From JAJEEA01 sp965243615 (lineage in GTDB: Bacteria > Acidobacteriota > Vicinamibacteria > Vicinamibacterales > UBA8438), in assembly GCA_965243615.1 (NCBI GenBank), contig CBDEVO010000003.1, positions 4,030,001 to 4,094,000 on the forward strand: a stretch of DNA of 64,000 bases, given 5' to 3'. The position numbers and the translations under genes were made by a program. The notes under the pieces were generated by a model. The model ran no database searches, was not told the DNA's origin, and worked only from the letters and a program-made list of their open reading frames with translations. Below, one piece after another: positions 25,585-33,653 of this stretch. The first letter of the stretch is position 1, and each line of letters begins with the position of its first letter.

Positions 25585-27327
25585 ATGGCCCTCACGCCGC
25601 TCGACTGGCTGATCCTCGCAGGCTTCCTGCTCCTCCCCGCCGCCGTCGCCCTGTCCGTCGCGGGACGCGCCGGCAAGAACCTGCGCCAGTACTTCCTCGC
25701 CGGCGGCGACCTGCCGTGGTGGCTCGCGGGGACGTCGATGGTGGCGACCACGTTCGCCGCCGACACCCCGCTCGCGGTGACCGGCATCGTCGCCCGGGAC
25801 GGGGTCGCCGGCAACTGGATCTGGTGGAACGGCGCCCTCGGCAGCATGCTCAGCGTGCTGTTCTTCTCCCGGCTGTGGCGGCGGGCCGGCATTCTCACCG
25901 ACGTCGCCTTCGTCGAGATCCGCTATCAGGGGCGGGCCGCGCGCCTCCTGCGCGGGTTCCGCGCGATCTACCTGGGGCTGCCCGTCAACTGCATGATCAT
26001 CGGCTGGGTCAACCTCGCGATGGCCAAGATCCTCGAGGTCACCCTGGGGTGGACGCGGCTGACCGCGGTCTTCGCCGGCCTCGCGCTCACCGGGGCCTAC
26101 GTGACGGTGTCGGGCCTCCGCGGCGTGGTGCTGACCGACCTGATCCAGTTCGCCCTCGCCATGACCGGGGCTCTCGCCGTCGCGTACTTCGCCCTCCGCG
26201 CACCGGAGGTCGGGGGCCTCCCGGGGCTCGGCGAGCAGCTCCCGGAAACGACGTTCCTCATGCTGCCGGCCGCCGGCGCGTCCGCTTCCGGCGCCGCGTC
26301 GACGCTGACCCTGTCGGCGGCCGCGTTCGTGGCCTACCTGGGCGTGCAGTGGTGGGCGAGCTGGTACCCCGGCCAGGAGCCAGGCGGCGGCGGGTACCTC
26401 GCGCAGCGGATGATGGCGGCGCGGGACGAGCGGCAGGCGACGCTGGCGACGTTGTGGTTCACCCTCGCCCACTACTGCGTGCGGCCGTGGCCGTGGGTGC
26501 TCGCCGCCCTCGCCGCGCTGATCCTGTATCCGGACATCCCCGACCGCGAGGCGGGATACGCCCTCATCGTCCGCGACCACCTCCCCGCCGGGTGGCGCGG
26601 GCTGGTGCTCGGCAGCCTCGCGGCCGCGTTCATGTCGACGATGTCGACGCAGCTCAACTGGGGCGCTTCCTACCTCGTCCACGACGTCTACGCGCGCTTC
26701 GTGCGCCCCGATGAGGACAGCGCCCACTACGTCCGCGCCGCGCGCGTCGCAACCCTCGCCATCATGGTCCTCAGCGCCGGCGTCACCTTGTACCTGGACA
26801 GCGTCAGGCAGGCGTGGGAGCTCATTCTGCAGGCGGGGGCGGGCATCGGGCTCGTGCTGATTCTCCGGTGGTACTGGTGGCGCATCAACGCGTGGTCGGA
26901 GATCGCGGCGATGGTCGCTCCCCTCCTCGGCCACCTCGCCCTGGTCCGGTTCACCGACGTCGCGTTCCCCGAGTCGCTGCTGTACCTCGTGGCGTGGACG
27001 ACGGCCTGCTGGCTCGCGGTGACATGGCTCACCCCGCCCGAGCCGGAGGCGACGCTGGCGGCCTTCTACCGGCGGGTGCGCCCCGGCGGCCCGGGGTGGG
27101 CGCGGCTGGCCGCCCGCATCGGCGAGCCGGCGCCGCCGCCGATCCGCGGCCAGGTGGTCGACTGGCTCGCGGGCCTGGGGCTCGTCTACGGCGCGCTCCT
27201 GGGCGTCGGCGCGCTGTTGCTTCCCGCTGGCAGCGCAGCTTGGCCGTACCTGGGGACGGCGATGGTGAGCGGCGCCGTCCTCTACCGACGCGTCGGCGGA
27301 CGCGGCGCGACCAGCGAGAACGCCTGA
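25585..27327 (+). CDS. Second sodium:solute symporter (SSS family)
   Basis: This 580-residue membrane protein has an SSS pattern distinct from its neighbour at 22997: LRQYFLAGGDLPWWLAGTSMVATTFAADTPLAVTG at residues about 34-70, YVTVSGLRGVVLTDLIQFALAMTG, and the sodium-site-like LGSLAAAFMSTMSTQLNWGASYL. Near the C-terminus a Pro/Arg-rich cytosolic segment precedes two last helices. It closes the murQ operon and may take up a further cell-wall-derived solute; the substrate is unknown. Two different SSS transporters flanking one hydrolase is notable. A hairpin at 27350-27377 follows it. Confidence 0.8.
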   Translation: MALTPLDWLILAGFLLLPAAVALSVAGRAGKNLRQYFLAGGDLPWWLAGTSMVATTFAADTPLAVTGIVARDGVAGNWIWWNGALGSMLSVLFFSRLWRRAGILTDVAFVEIRYQGRAARLLRGFRAIYLGLPVNCMIIGWVNLAMAKILEVTLGWTRLTAVFAGLALTGAYVTVSGLRGVVLTDLIQFALAMTGALAVAYFALRAPEVGGLPGLGEQLPETTFLMLPAAGASASGAASTLTLSAAAFVAYLGVQWWASWYPGQEPGGGGYLAQRMMAARDERQATLATLWFTLAHYCVRPWPWVLAALAALILYPDIPDREAGYALIVRDHLPAGWRGLVLGSLAAAFMSTMSTQLNWGASYLVHDVYARFVRPDEDSAHYVRAARVATLAIMVLSAGVTLYLDSVRQAWELILQAGAGIGLVLILRWYWWRINAWSEIAAMVAPLLGHLALVRFTDVAFPESLLYLVAWTTACWLAVTWLTPPEPEATLAAFYRRVRPGGPGWARLAARIGEPAPPPIRGQVVDWLAGLGLVYGALLGVGALLLPAGSAAWPYLGTAMVSGAVLYRRVGGRGATSENA

Positions 27328-27349
27328 TCCAACTATGATCGTGGAGGCC

Positions 27350-27377
27350 AACGCCAACGGCCACAGGCCGTGGCGTT
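27350..27377 (+). terminator. Stem-loop after the murQ operon
   Basis: AACGCCA and CGGCC pair with GGCCG and TGGCGTT around an ACA loop, 12 bp with one bulged A. No T-run follows. It lies 22 bp after the last gene of the operon and probably marks a transcript end or a processing barrier. Confidence 0.45.
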
Positions 27378-27430
27378 CCCGACGAACCCTGTACCTCATA
27401 GCCGAGGTGACACCGACCAGGAGCTGACCC

Positions 27431-29075
27431 ATGGCATCTAGTCGCCCGACCTTGCTGGAGGCTCTCGCATGGGGAGGTGTACTTGGTGATCGGGCCGAAG
27501 ATGTCGCCGTCGAGGCGCTCGGCCACATCCTGTCAACCTCCGAGGCAGCGCGCGCCACGCTCTCCGACATCATCGACACCGGCGACGCGCCAGTCGGTCC
27601 GATTGACCGGGTGCAGACCCAGGTCACGGGACTGGACGGCGCCCGCCCGGACTTGGCTGGCTTCGACGAGCGCGGTCGGGAGCGCGTCTTGATGGAGGTG
27701 AAGTTCGGGGCGGGGCTCACGGAAAACCAGCCTGTGGCCTATCTGGAACGGCTACCAGAGGAGCAACCGTCGGCCTTGCTCTTCGTCGTGCCGGCGGCTC
27801 GACGCGAGTTTCTCTGGGCTGAGTTGCGCCGCCGCATGTCGGAAGCGGGCAAGCCTCGAACGTCTCTCTGGGCCGAGTTGCGTCGCCTCATGTCGGAACG
27901 GATGTCGGGTGTCGAGCCGCGGTCGTTTCGCGAGGCGGGGGTCGTGTGGACTCCGGCCGGCGGTGCGCGACGGCTGATGTTGGTTAGTTGGAAGACTCTA
28001 CTCGATCGGATGTTGGCCCAGGTGGCTGCCGCCGCCGACCGGCAGGCCGAAGCCGATGTTCGCCAGTTGCAGGGCCTGGCGGCACATGAAGAGGAGTTTC
28101 GGCCGTTCCGCAACGCGGACATGCATCCGGACTTTCCTCGGCGGATGCTCGGGCTACGGCGCCTCGTCGACGACGCCACGATGCGTGCACAAGGCGCCGG
28201 TTGGGCTGACACCAAGAGGCTGAAGGTCACGCCTCAGCCGTGGGGCTACGGCCGCTATCTGCGGATCGCAGGTACACAAGTGTGGTTCGGTGTCGACTTC
28301 GACGACTGGGTTCACTTCCCCCCCAATACTCCCCTCTGGCTCTGGTTCACCTCGAAGTCGCTTCAGAGGCGCAAGACGACGCGTGACGCACTCGAACCGC
28401 TGGGCAAGAGGAATCCACACGAGCTCTTCGACGACGGCTGGGGGGGGCTTGTCGTGCCGGTAGCGTTGCCGGTCGAGGTCGCGTACGAGGCCGTGCTCGA
28501 AGCAGTGATCACGCGTTTGTGGGAAGTCGCACATCTGTTGGGCCGGCGTCGCGCGCGCAGGAGAGCTCCGGCGGGCGGTCTTGTCGGCCCCGAGGAGTTC
28601 CCGCCGCTGCGAGATGTGGAGATGCTCCCGGACCTTCCGTGGCGGTTGCTCTCGCTGCAGCGTCTCGTCAATGACGCCACTGCCCGAGGACTGGACGCGG
28701 GTTGGGCCGACACCCAGGGGCTGAAGATCACGCCTCAGCCGTGGGGCTACGGTCGGTACCTGTGGCTCGCGGGTGCGGAAGTGTGGTTCGGCATCCATTA
28801 CGAGGATTGGGCTCGGCTCCCTCCCGATACTCCCCTCTGGCTCTGGTTCAGACCGAATTTCTCTCGAGAGGCGCAAGACGACGCGCCGTGCGCTCGGTCC
28901 GCTTCGCAGAAGGAGCCCTCGCGAGCTCTTCGACGACGACGGTGGCGGTCTTGCTGTTCCCGTCCCGTTGCCGGTGGAAAAGGAGTACGGTGCAGTACTC
29001 GACGCTGCGGTCCAGCGCCTTGAGGAAGTCGCACGGCTAATCGGTGAGACACCAAGCAGACGCAGAAGCAGGTAG
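27431..29075 (+). pseudogene. PD-(D/E)XK nuclease-like protein with tandem C-terminal repeats, frameshifted
   Basis: The intact frame runs to 29023. The N-terminal part (to about residue 115) has a PD-(D/E)XK-type pattern: RPDLAGFDERGRERVLMEVKFG (PD, then ExK) and LLFVVPAARREFLW. Then a 54-bp tandem duplication repeats the SLWAELRRRMSE segment, and two copies of a roughly 167-residue unit follow (period 501 bp), each with WADT..LK, TPQPWGYGRYL, VWFG and TPLWLWF. In the second copy one extra base within 28850-28872, relative to the first, shifts the frame. Removing it restores homology (ERRKTTRRALGPL, ELFDDDGGGL) to a stop at 29075, 547 residues. It may be a sequencing error or real decay. The likely role is a nuclease of a defence or mobile system, but this is inference. 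GC is lower than in neighbouring genes. Confidence 0.55.
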
Positions 29076-29104
29076 TCAGCGACCGGGACGCAACTGGGTG
29101 TTCC

Positions 29105-29896
29105 ATGCATGAGACTCTCGATGTACGTTCGCGCGGCCCTCGGCGAGACAGCCGCTCGGAGAGCGGCTACGCCATGGCCGGGCTGCTCGTCGCCATCGGA
29201 ATCATGAGCATCCTGATGACGGTGGCGATGCCCGCATGGCGCACCCTCGCCAAGCGGGAGAAGGAAGCCGAGCTGCTGTTTCGCGGCCAGCAGTACATGC
29301 GGGCCATCGACCTGTATCAACGGCGCTTCCCCGGGGCCTACCCGACCGATATCGAGATGCTAGTGGAGGAGCGCTTTCTCCGGCGGCTCTATCCCGACCC
29401 GATGACCGGAGAGCCGTTCCGGATCCTGACGCAGGGCTCGGCCGCGGCGTCCGCCGACGAGACTGCCGAGACGGACACGGCGGGTGGCCGTCCGGGCCTC
29501 CCGGGGTCCCGGCGCGCCGCGGGGAATCTGCCCAGCGCGGCGCGTTCGGGCGTGGTCTCGGGCCGAGCCGGCAGAGTCTCCCCCGGCCCGTTCTCGGGGG
29601 CGCCAGGGGGCGAAGACGAGGAAATGGGCGGCATCGTCGGGGTGGTCAGCCGATCCACGGAGGAGTCGCTCCGCGACTACAACGGCGCTACCCGTTACGA
29701 TCAGTGGCTCTTCGTTCACCAGGGGCAGGCGGTCGCGCCCGGGGCCGCGGGAGCGGCGGCCCCGTTTCCCGGAGGCATCGGGAGCGGACCGGGCGGACCG
29801 GACCGCATGGGCGGCGCGTCGGGGAACCTCGATAGCGGCTTTTTCTCGCGCCCCGCTGGCGGCGGTTTCCGTGACCGCGCCGGGCCGGGGCGGTAG
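29105..29896 (+). CDS. Type II secretion/pilus pseudopilin (GspG-like), atypical
   Basis: The 263-residue protein has a prepilin-like N-terminus, a cleavage-type site before YAMAGLLVAIGIMSILMTVAMPAW, then a helical rod with AELLFRGQQYMRAIDLYQRRFPGAYPTDIEMLVEERFLRRLYPDPMTGEPF, as in GspG pseudopilins. The usual Glu at mature position +5 is replaced by Gly (sequence SG|YAMAG), which is atypical. The C-terminal half is a Gly/Pro/Ala-rich extension with no fold I recognise. It is on the plus strand, separate from the minus-strand gspF-gspE-pilMNO-gspG operon 2 kb away, but probably serves the same machine. Start ATG at 29105 has a poor Shine-Dalgarno. Confidence 0.7.
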   Translation: MHETLDVRSRGPRRDSRSESGYAMAGLLVAIGIMSILMTVAMPAWRTLAKREKEAELLFRGQQYMRAIDLYQRRFPGAYPTDIEMLVEERFLRRLYPDPMTGEPFRILTQGSAAASADETAETDTAGGRPGLPGSRRAAGNLPSAARSGVVSGRAGRVSPGPFSGAPGGEDEEMGGIVGVVSRSTEESLRDYNGATRYDQWLFVHQGQAVAPGAAGAAAPFPGGIGSGPGGPDRMGGASGNLDSGFFSRPAGGGFRDRAGPGR

Positions 29897-30223
29897 CTCC
29901 CGCCCGCGCCGTCCAACCGTTTGCGGGACCAGCGACACGAAAGTGATGTCGGCCGGCCGACACGACTCTCGGACACTTTCGGCATGGCCCCGGAGCAACC
30001 CGGGTCGGTCGCCGCAGATCGGCCGCTGCACCTCGAACAGGCTCGACATCCGTTGCACAAAGTCGAGGACGATATTCAACGACAATCAGCGGGGACGGTC
30101 GCGGCGCCGGCTCGGATCAGGTCCCGGGGCGAAATCGGCAAAGGCAGGTAGAATCCGAATTGGCTGGCCGTGAATTGACCTGAAACGGCCGGTCAGCACA
30201 GAATGGGTGGTGGTGAAGGAGGC
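29897..30223. other. Intergenic region before the unknown cassette
   Basis: About 330 bp without a gene. It holds a perfect 16-bp palindrome TGTCGGCCGGCCGACA at 29947-29962 and the candidate promoter at 30175-30204. Nothing else was recognised. Confidence 0.5.
30175..30204 (+). promoter_or_regulatory. Candidate promoter of the unknown three-gene cassette
   Basis: TTGACC (30175-30180), an 18-bp spacer and CAGAAT (30199-30204). Start near 30211 would be just before AAGGAGG and a short leader frame. Confidence 0.45.
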
Positions 30224-30256
30224 ATGAGAACACGCGCCACGCGAGTGGCCCGATGA
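30224..30256 (+). CDS. 10-codon leader frame of the three-gene cassette
   Basis: AAGGAGG directly precedes ATG 30224, which opens a 10-residue, Arg-rich frame (MRTRATRVAR). Its TGA overlaps the ATG of the next gene as ATGA at 30253-30256. The strong ribosome-binding site and exact overlap suggest translational coupling: ribosomes loaded here would reinitiate on the next gene, which has no good site of its own. It could equally be a chance frame. Confidence 0.4.
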   Translation: MRTRATRVAR

Positions 30257-30927
30257 GGGTGCTCGCGACAGGCATGAACGCCACCACGATGGTCGATACC
30301 CCTCCATTGCGTCTCCACGCAGTCAGCGTCGTCGTGACGGCCGCATTCCACAACCCGTCGATCCTCAACCCGGACTTCCTGGTGTCCCGCGCGATCGTTC
30401 CCGAGGACTGGAACGTCGCCGAAACACTGACGACGCCCCCCGTTGCGGTCGTGAAGTACGACAACGGAATCGCGTGGACGGCGGACGAGTCGAGGCTGAC
30501 CGTCACGGAGGAATGCGGGCCGGCATTCGACGACGCCTATCGCGTCCATGGCCTCGTCGACGCCTACCTCAAGAAGCTGCCGCATGTACCGTATCGGGGT
30601 CTGGGCCTCAACTGCCAAGTGACGGTATCGCAATCCGATCCAGAACGCTGGCTGATCGAACGATTCGCCGCCGACTGGCTCCGTACGGACCCGCAGGTTC
30701 GCGCACTGCAGCCGACGTTCGCTCTCGACGCGGGCAACGCCGTGTGCAGAATCACGTTCATGGATGCCGGCAGAAGTCAGCACGCGTGCGTGGCGGCTGA
30801 GTGCAACATGCACCACCAAGGCCCCTTCGAGGTGCGCGAGTTGCGGTCGGCTATCGCGCGCTGGCCGGAGCGCCAGGAGTTCATCGTGTCGGCTCTCCGC
30901 AGACTGTTCGGGAATCAGCCGGCATGA
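30253..30927 (+). CDS. Hypothetical protein, first gene of an unknown three-gene cassette
   Basis: I do not recognise this 224-residue protein. It has no signal peptide or membrane segment and looks globular, with an N-terminal beta-rich part (LHAVSVVVTAAFHNPSILNPDFL, then VVKYDNGIAWTADESRLTVTEE), a central motif VPYRGLGLNCQVTV, and a helical C-terminus. A start at ATG 30274 is also possible. It overlaps the next gene by ATGA (30924-30927), so the two are translationally coupled. Conserved-looking blocks suggest a real family rather than a chance frame. GC and codon use are less extreme than in core genes here, consistent with acquisition. Confidence 0.6.
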   Translation: MRVLATGMNATTMVDTPPLRLHAVSVVVTAAFHNPSILNPDFLVSRAIVPEDWNVAETLTTPPVAVVKYDNGIAWTADESRLTVTEECGPAFDDAYRVHGLVDAYLKKLPHVPYRGLGLNCQVTVSQSDPERWLIERFAADWLRTDPQVRALQPTFALDAGNAVCRITFMDAGRSQHACVAAECNMHHQGPFEVRELRSAIARWPERQEFIVSALRRLFGNQPA

Positions 30928-31607
30928 ACAGTTCCGATGCAACCGCCAGCCCGGCACTCGACGCTATGGTGCGCGCCGGGATCCTGGCGGCGCTGGTGCG
31001 TGCCGCCCCATCACGGGACGAGCGCAGAACCTGGTCTTCGTCAGACGAGACGACGCCGGGAACCGCGTCTGGAAGACTCACTCACGAGGCTCACGTCCTG
31101 AAGCTCGGCCAGCGATATGCTGCTATAGCTGCCGCAAACACTGCCGAGGCCGGCGACGACCTGAATTCCGTCGCGTCGCGAATTCTCGGGGCGCCGCGGC
31201 TCAACGACATCACGGCGGCCCTGTCGTTCGCGGGGCGTCGGATCGTTGCTGATCGCATCGAGGAACTCGACGCGATCACAACGGAAGGCGCCCCGGACGA
31301 GCCGGCGATCGTGCTCGCGTCTCTGCGAGGACTGGCGCTGTTCCTCCTGAGCGAATCCCAGCTTGCCGATCCGGAGATAGGGGTCAGTCCGAACGGGCTG
31401 TTGCTGGCGGAATGGGCCACGGCGGAAGGTGGCGTTGTCGCCATGGAGTTCAGGCCCGACGGAATCATCCAATTTGCCGCGGTCTCGGCGGCCGACGGCA
31501 CCGGTAATCGGCTGCGCGTCCACGGCGGGTTGCCGAAGGACCGCGCCCTGAACGCTGTCCGGGATTTCGTTCCCCAGGTGGACCGCCCGGGTGCCCCATC
31601 TTCCTGA
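30924..31607 (+). CDS. Hypothetical protein, second gene of the cassette
   Basis: This 227-residue protein is not recognised. It is predicted cytoplasmic, with a helical N-terminal half (LDAMVRAGILAALVRAA, EAHVLKLGQRYAAIAAANTAEAGDD) and a mixed C-terminal half (EPAIVLASLRGLALFLLSESQ, then SPNGLLLAEWATAEGGVVAMEFRPDGIIQFAAVS). The latter motif, an 'A/EW..G..V.ME..PDG.I.F' pattern, recurs in uncharacterised proteins that pair with small partners, but I cannot name the family. It overlaps the upstream gene by 4 bp and the downstream gene by 17 bp. Confidence 0.55.
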   Translation: MNSSDATASPALDAMVRAGILAALVRAAPSRDERRTWSSSDETTPGTASGRLTHEAHVLKLGQRYAAIAAANTAEAGDDLNSVASRILGAPRLNDITAALSFAGRRIVADRIEELDAITTEGAPDEPAIVLASLRGLALFLLSESQLADPEIGVSPNGLLLAEWATAEGGVVAMEFRPDGIIQFAAVSAADGTGNRLRVHGGLPKDRALNAVRDFVPQVDRPGAPSS

Positions 31608-32019
31608 CGGCGATCACGTATCCCGCTACTGCAAGCCCTCATCCGTGGGCGCGGACGGCCTGCCGTTGACGTCCGCATTCCGGCTCAAGCCGGACGAGGA
31701 CTATCTGTCCGTCAACTGGCTGGAGTACTTCAGCTCGCCCCGCCTCGCCGACGCAGTCGAGCATGTTCGAGAGGTCTTTCGTCACAAAGGGTATGGACTC
31801 CGGCCCAACGGCAGGTTCGCGGTGCTCCGTATCGGCTCGGCGAAGAACGCGGTGGCTGCAGCGGTCGGACGCTCCGGTCGAGTCCAACACCTGCCCCTCG
31901 ACAACGATGCGTCGCACGCCGGTCTCTTCGGAGATCCGTCGCACGATCTCGCGGTCGCTGTCGAGTTGCGCGCTCTGATCCAGCGCGACGACGTCCACTC
32001 CGCCACGACGGTTCCGTGA
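31591..32019 (+). CDS. Hypothetical protein, third gene of the cassette
   Basis: The 142-residue protein starts at GTG 31591 (MPHLPDGDHVSRYCKPS), inside the 3' end of the previous gene. It contains AFRLKPDEDYLSVNWLEYFSSP and LRPNGRFAVLRIGSAKNAV near the centre and ends with DPSHDLAVAVELRALIQ. No membrane segment, signal or known domain is seen. The DYLSVNWLEYF block looks like a conserved core. It closes the cassette and is convergent with the minus-strand pseudopilin gene 42 bp away. No function is proposed. Confidence 0.5.
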   Translation: MPHLPDGDHVSRYCKPSSVGADGLPLTSAFRLKPDEDYLSVNWLEYFSSPRLADAVEHVREVFRHKGYGLRPNGRFAVLRIGSAKNAVAAAVGRSGRVQHLPLDNDASHAGLFGDPSHDLAVAVELRALIQRDDVHSATTVP

Positions 32020-32061
32020 GGGAACCCATCTCAAGCACGGCGCCGGAGGGAACGCTCCGCC

Positions 32062-32508
32062 CTACCACTCGGCGTAGGGCGTGCCGTCGAGGCCAGCGCC
32101 GCTCGCGCCGCTGCGTACGTCGAAGACGCCCTGGGCGCGGGGATCGGCGGGGTCGTACTCGGCGAGGACCACCTGCCAGGTCGCCGTCGACCGCGTGAAC
32201 GGGTCTTCCGGGATCGCGCGCAGATACCCTTCGGAGACCAGGTTCTCCAGCGCCGGCGGATACTCGGTCCGGTCCGCGTAGTACTGGTCGATAGCGTCCC
32301 GCATGCGAAACAGGTTCTCCTTCAGGGCCGCTTCCCGGGCCCGCGTGACCGCCGTACCGTAGCCGACCATGGCGACGGCCACGAGGGTCGACATCAGCGA
32401 GACCACCACCACGAGCTCGATGAGCGTCCAGCCCGCCGCCGAACCGGCCGGCGGCCGCGGCCGGACCGCGAGCCGGGACTCCACGTATCGGGTGCGCCAG
32501 GCTTCCAT
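32062..32508 (-). CDS. Type II secretion/pilus pseudopilin GspG-like (second copy)
   Basis: This 148-residue pseudopilin has a long positively charged leader followed by the prepilin signature GWTLIELVVVVSLMSTLVAVAM (Glu at +5 present), then a helical rod with LKENLFRMRDAIDQYYADRTEYPPALENLVSEGYLRAIPEDPFT, as in GspG. It ends DGTPYAEW. It begins 2 bp after the stop of the sister gene (32511-33020) and is the last gene of the minus-strand operon. The two pseudopilins end similarly (DGTxYxEW) and probably duplicated from one ancestor. The major subunit of this machine cannot be told apart from minor ones by sequence alone. Confidence 0.85.
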   Translation of the reverse strand: MEAWRTRYVESRLAVRPRPPAGSAAGWTLIELVVVVSLMSTLVAVAMVGYGTAVTRAREAALKENLFRMRDAIDQYYADRTEYPPALENLVSEGYLRAIPEDPFTRSTATWQVVLAEYDPADPRAQGVFDVRSGASGAGLDGTPYAEW

Positions 32509-32510
32509 CT

Positions 32511-33020
32511 TCACCACTCGTCGTAACGGGTCCCGTCGAGCGCCGTCGCCCTCGACGTCGTGTAGACGTCGTACACGTTGTCGCCACTCCACCGCCGCGA
32601 GTCGGGCTCGTCGTCGTAGGAGCGCAGCCCCCATTCGCGGCTCTGCGTCATCGGATCGAACGGAATGCGCCGCAGGAAGCGCATCTTGCGGCCGGTCGCG
32701 TCGTTCGCCATCTCGACGCCCTCCACCAGGACCTCGAGGCTGGCCGGGTACCCCTCGTTGTCCGCTTCCACCTCCGGGCCACCGATGGTGCCGAGATCGA
32801 CCGCGTCCTTGTGGCGGTCGATCGCGGTGCGCATCTCCCGCAGCGCCCGCCGCAGCTCCGCCTCGCGCTGGCGCTGCATCGTCACCCGGGCCAGCGGCAT
32901 CACCGCCGACGCCAGGATGAGCACGATGGCGCTGACCACGAGCAACTCGACGAAGCTGTACCCCCGCTCCGCCCCGACGCGGGCGTGAAGGGCGCGCAGG
33001 AGCCCGCGGCGCCCCCTCAT
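32511..33020 (-). CDS. Type II secretion/pilus pseudopilin GspG-like (first copy)
   Basis: The 169-residue protein has the prepilin N-terminus GYSFVELLVVSAIVLILASAVMPLA (Glu +5), a coiled rod (RQREAELRRALREMRTAIDRHKDA), and the GspG-type block GYPASLEVLVEGVEMANDATGRKMRFLRRIPFDPMTQSREWGLRSYDDEPD. The RIPFDPMT motif is typical of GspG-like proteins. Its ATG overlaps the stop of the PilO-like gene by ATGA (33017-33020). Prepilin peptidase (PilD/GspO) and the secretin (GspD/PilQ) are not in the window. Confidence 0.87.
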   Translation of the reverse strand: MRGRRGLLRALHARVGAERGYSFVELLVVSAIVLILASAVMPLARVTMQRQREAELRRALREMRTAIDRHKDAVDLGTIGGPEVEADNEGYPASLEVLVEGVEMANDATGRKMRFLRRIPFDPMTQSREWGLRSYDDEPDSRRWSGDNVYDVYTTSRATALDGTRYDEW

Positions 33021-33616
33021 GCCCCGGGGCCTCCCGCCTCGGCCGGGGAGGCGTCGCGATAGTACGTGGACACCCCGAGGGTGAGCACCAACCCCTCGTC
33101 CGACTCGTTCCCCTGCCCCAGCATGACGTCCTCGACGAGGATGAACTCGGGGGCCGTCTCGAGGACGTGGATGAAACGGCGGACGTCCTCGTACCGTCCC
33201 GCGAGCACCATCGTGGTTCGCAGCCGGGACAGCGGGCTGCCGCGTTCCCGTTCCGACACGCTGCTCTGCCGCTCGAGCACGAGGGCGGAATCGCGGGCCA
33301 GTCGATCGAGGTACGGCGAGAGAACAGCGCGGGCGCCCGCGAAGCCGGACGGGAGGACCTGCGTGTAGAACTGTTCCAGCCGTTCCTCGGCGCGGTCGGT
33401 GCTGGCGCCGGTCTCGGCCGCCGCCTCCCAGGCGGCGCGCATCTGTGCGAGGCGGCTCTCGGCCGCCACCGCGTCCGCCTCGGCCCGCGCGACCCGCCGC
33501 GACCAGGGATACAGGGCCACCGCGTAGAGGAGGCCGTCGACCGCCAGCAACAGGGCGACGGCCGTCACCAACCGCCGGTGATCCGAGGCGATTCGCCGCA
33601 GCAGCGTCATCGACAT
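33017..33616 (-). CDS. PilO/GspM-like inner membrane assembly protein
   Basis: The 199-residue protein has one N-terminal membrane helix (LVTAVALLLAVDGLLYAVALYPW), a coiled-coil stretch (ARAEADAVAAESRLAQMRAAWEAAAE) and a periplasmic ferredoxin-like part (LSRLRTTMVLAGRYEDVRRFIHVLETAPEFILVEDVML), as in PilO/GspM. It anchors the assembly platform with PilM and PilN. The start is ATG 33616 (MSMTLL), since the frame upstream overlaps the PilN-like gene. It is 37 bp from that gene. Confidence 0.8.
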   Translation of the reverse strand: MSMTLLRRIASDHRRLVTAVALLLAVDGLLYAVALYPWSRRVARAEADAVAAESRLAQMRAAWEAAAETGASTDRAEERLEQFYTQVLPSGFAGARAVLSPYLDRLARDSALVLERQSSVSERERGSPLSRLRTTMVLAGRYEDVRRFIHVLETAPEFILVEDVMLGQGNESDEGLVLTLGVSTYYRDASPAEAGGPGA

Positions 33617-33653
33617 GCCGGTCTCGGGCCTCGCCCCCCCGCGACGCGTCCCC

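Noticed and set aside
32020..32061. Small gene between the cassette and gspG
   Set aside because: The gap is only 42 bp between convergent stops and holds no start with a ribosome-binding site.
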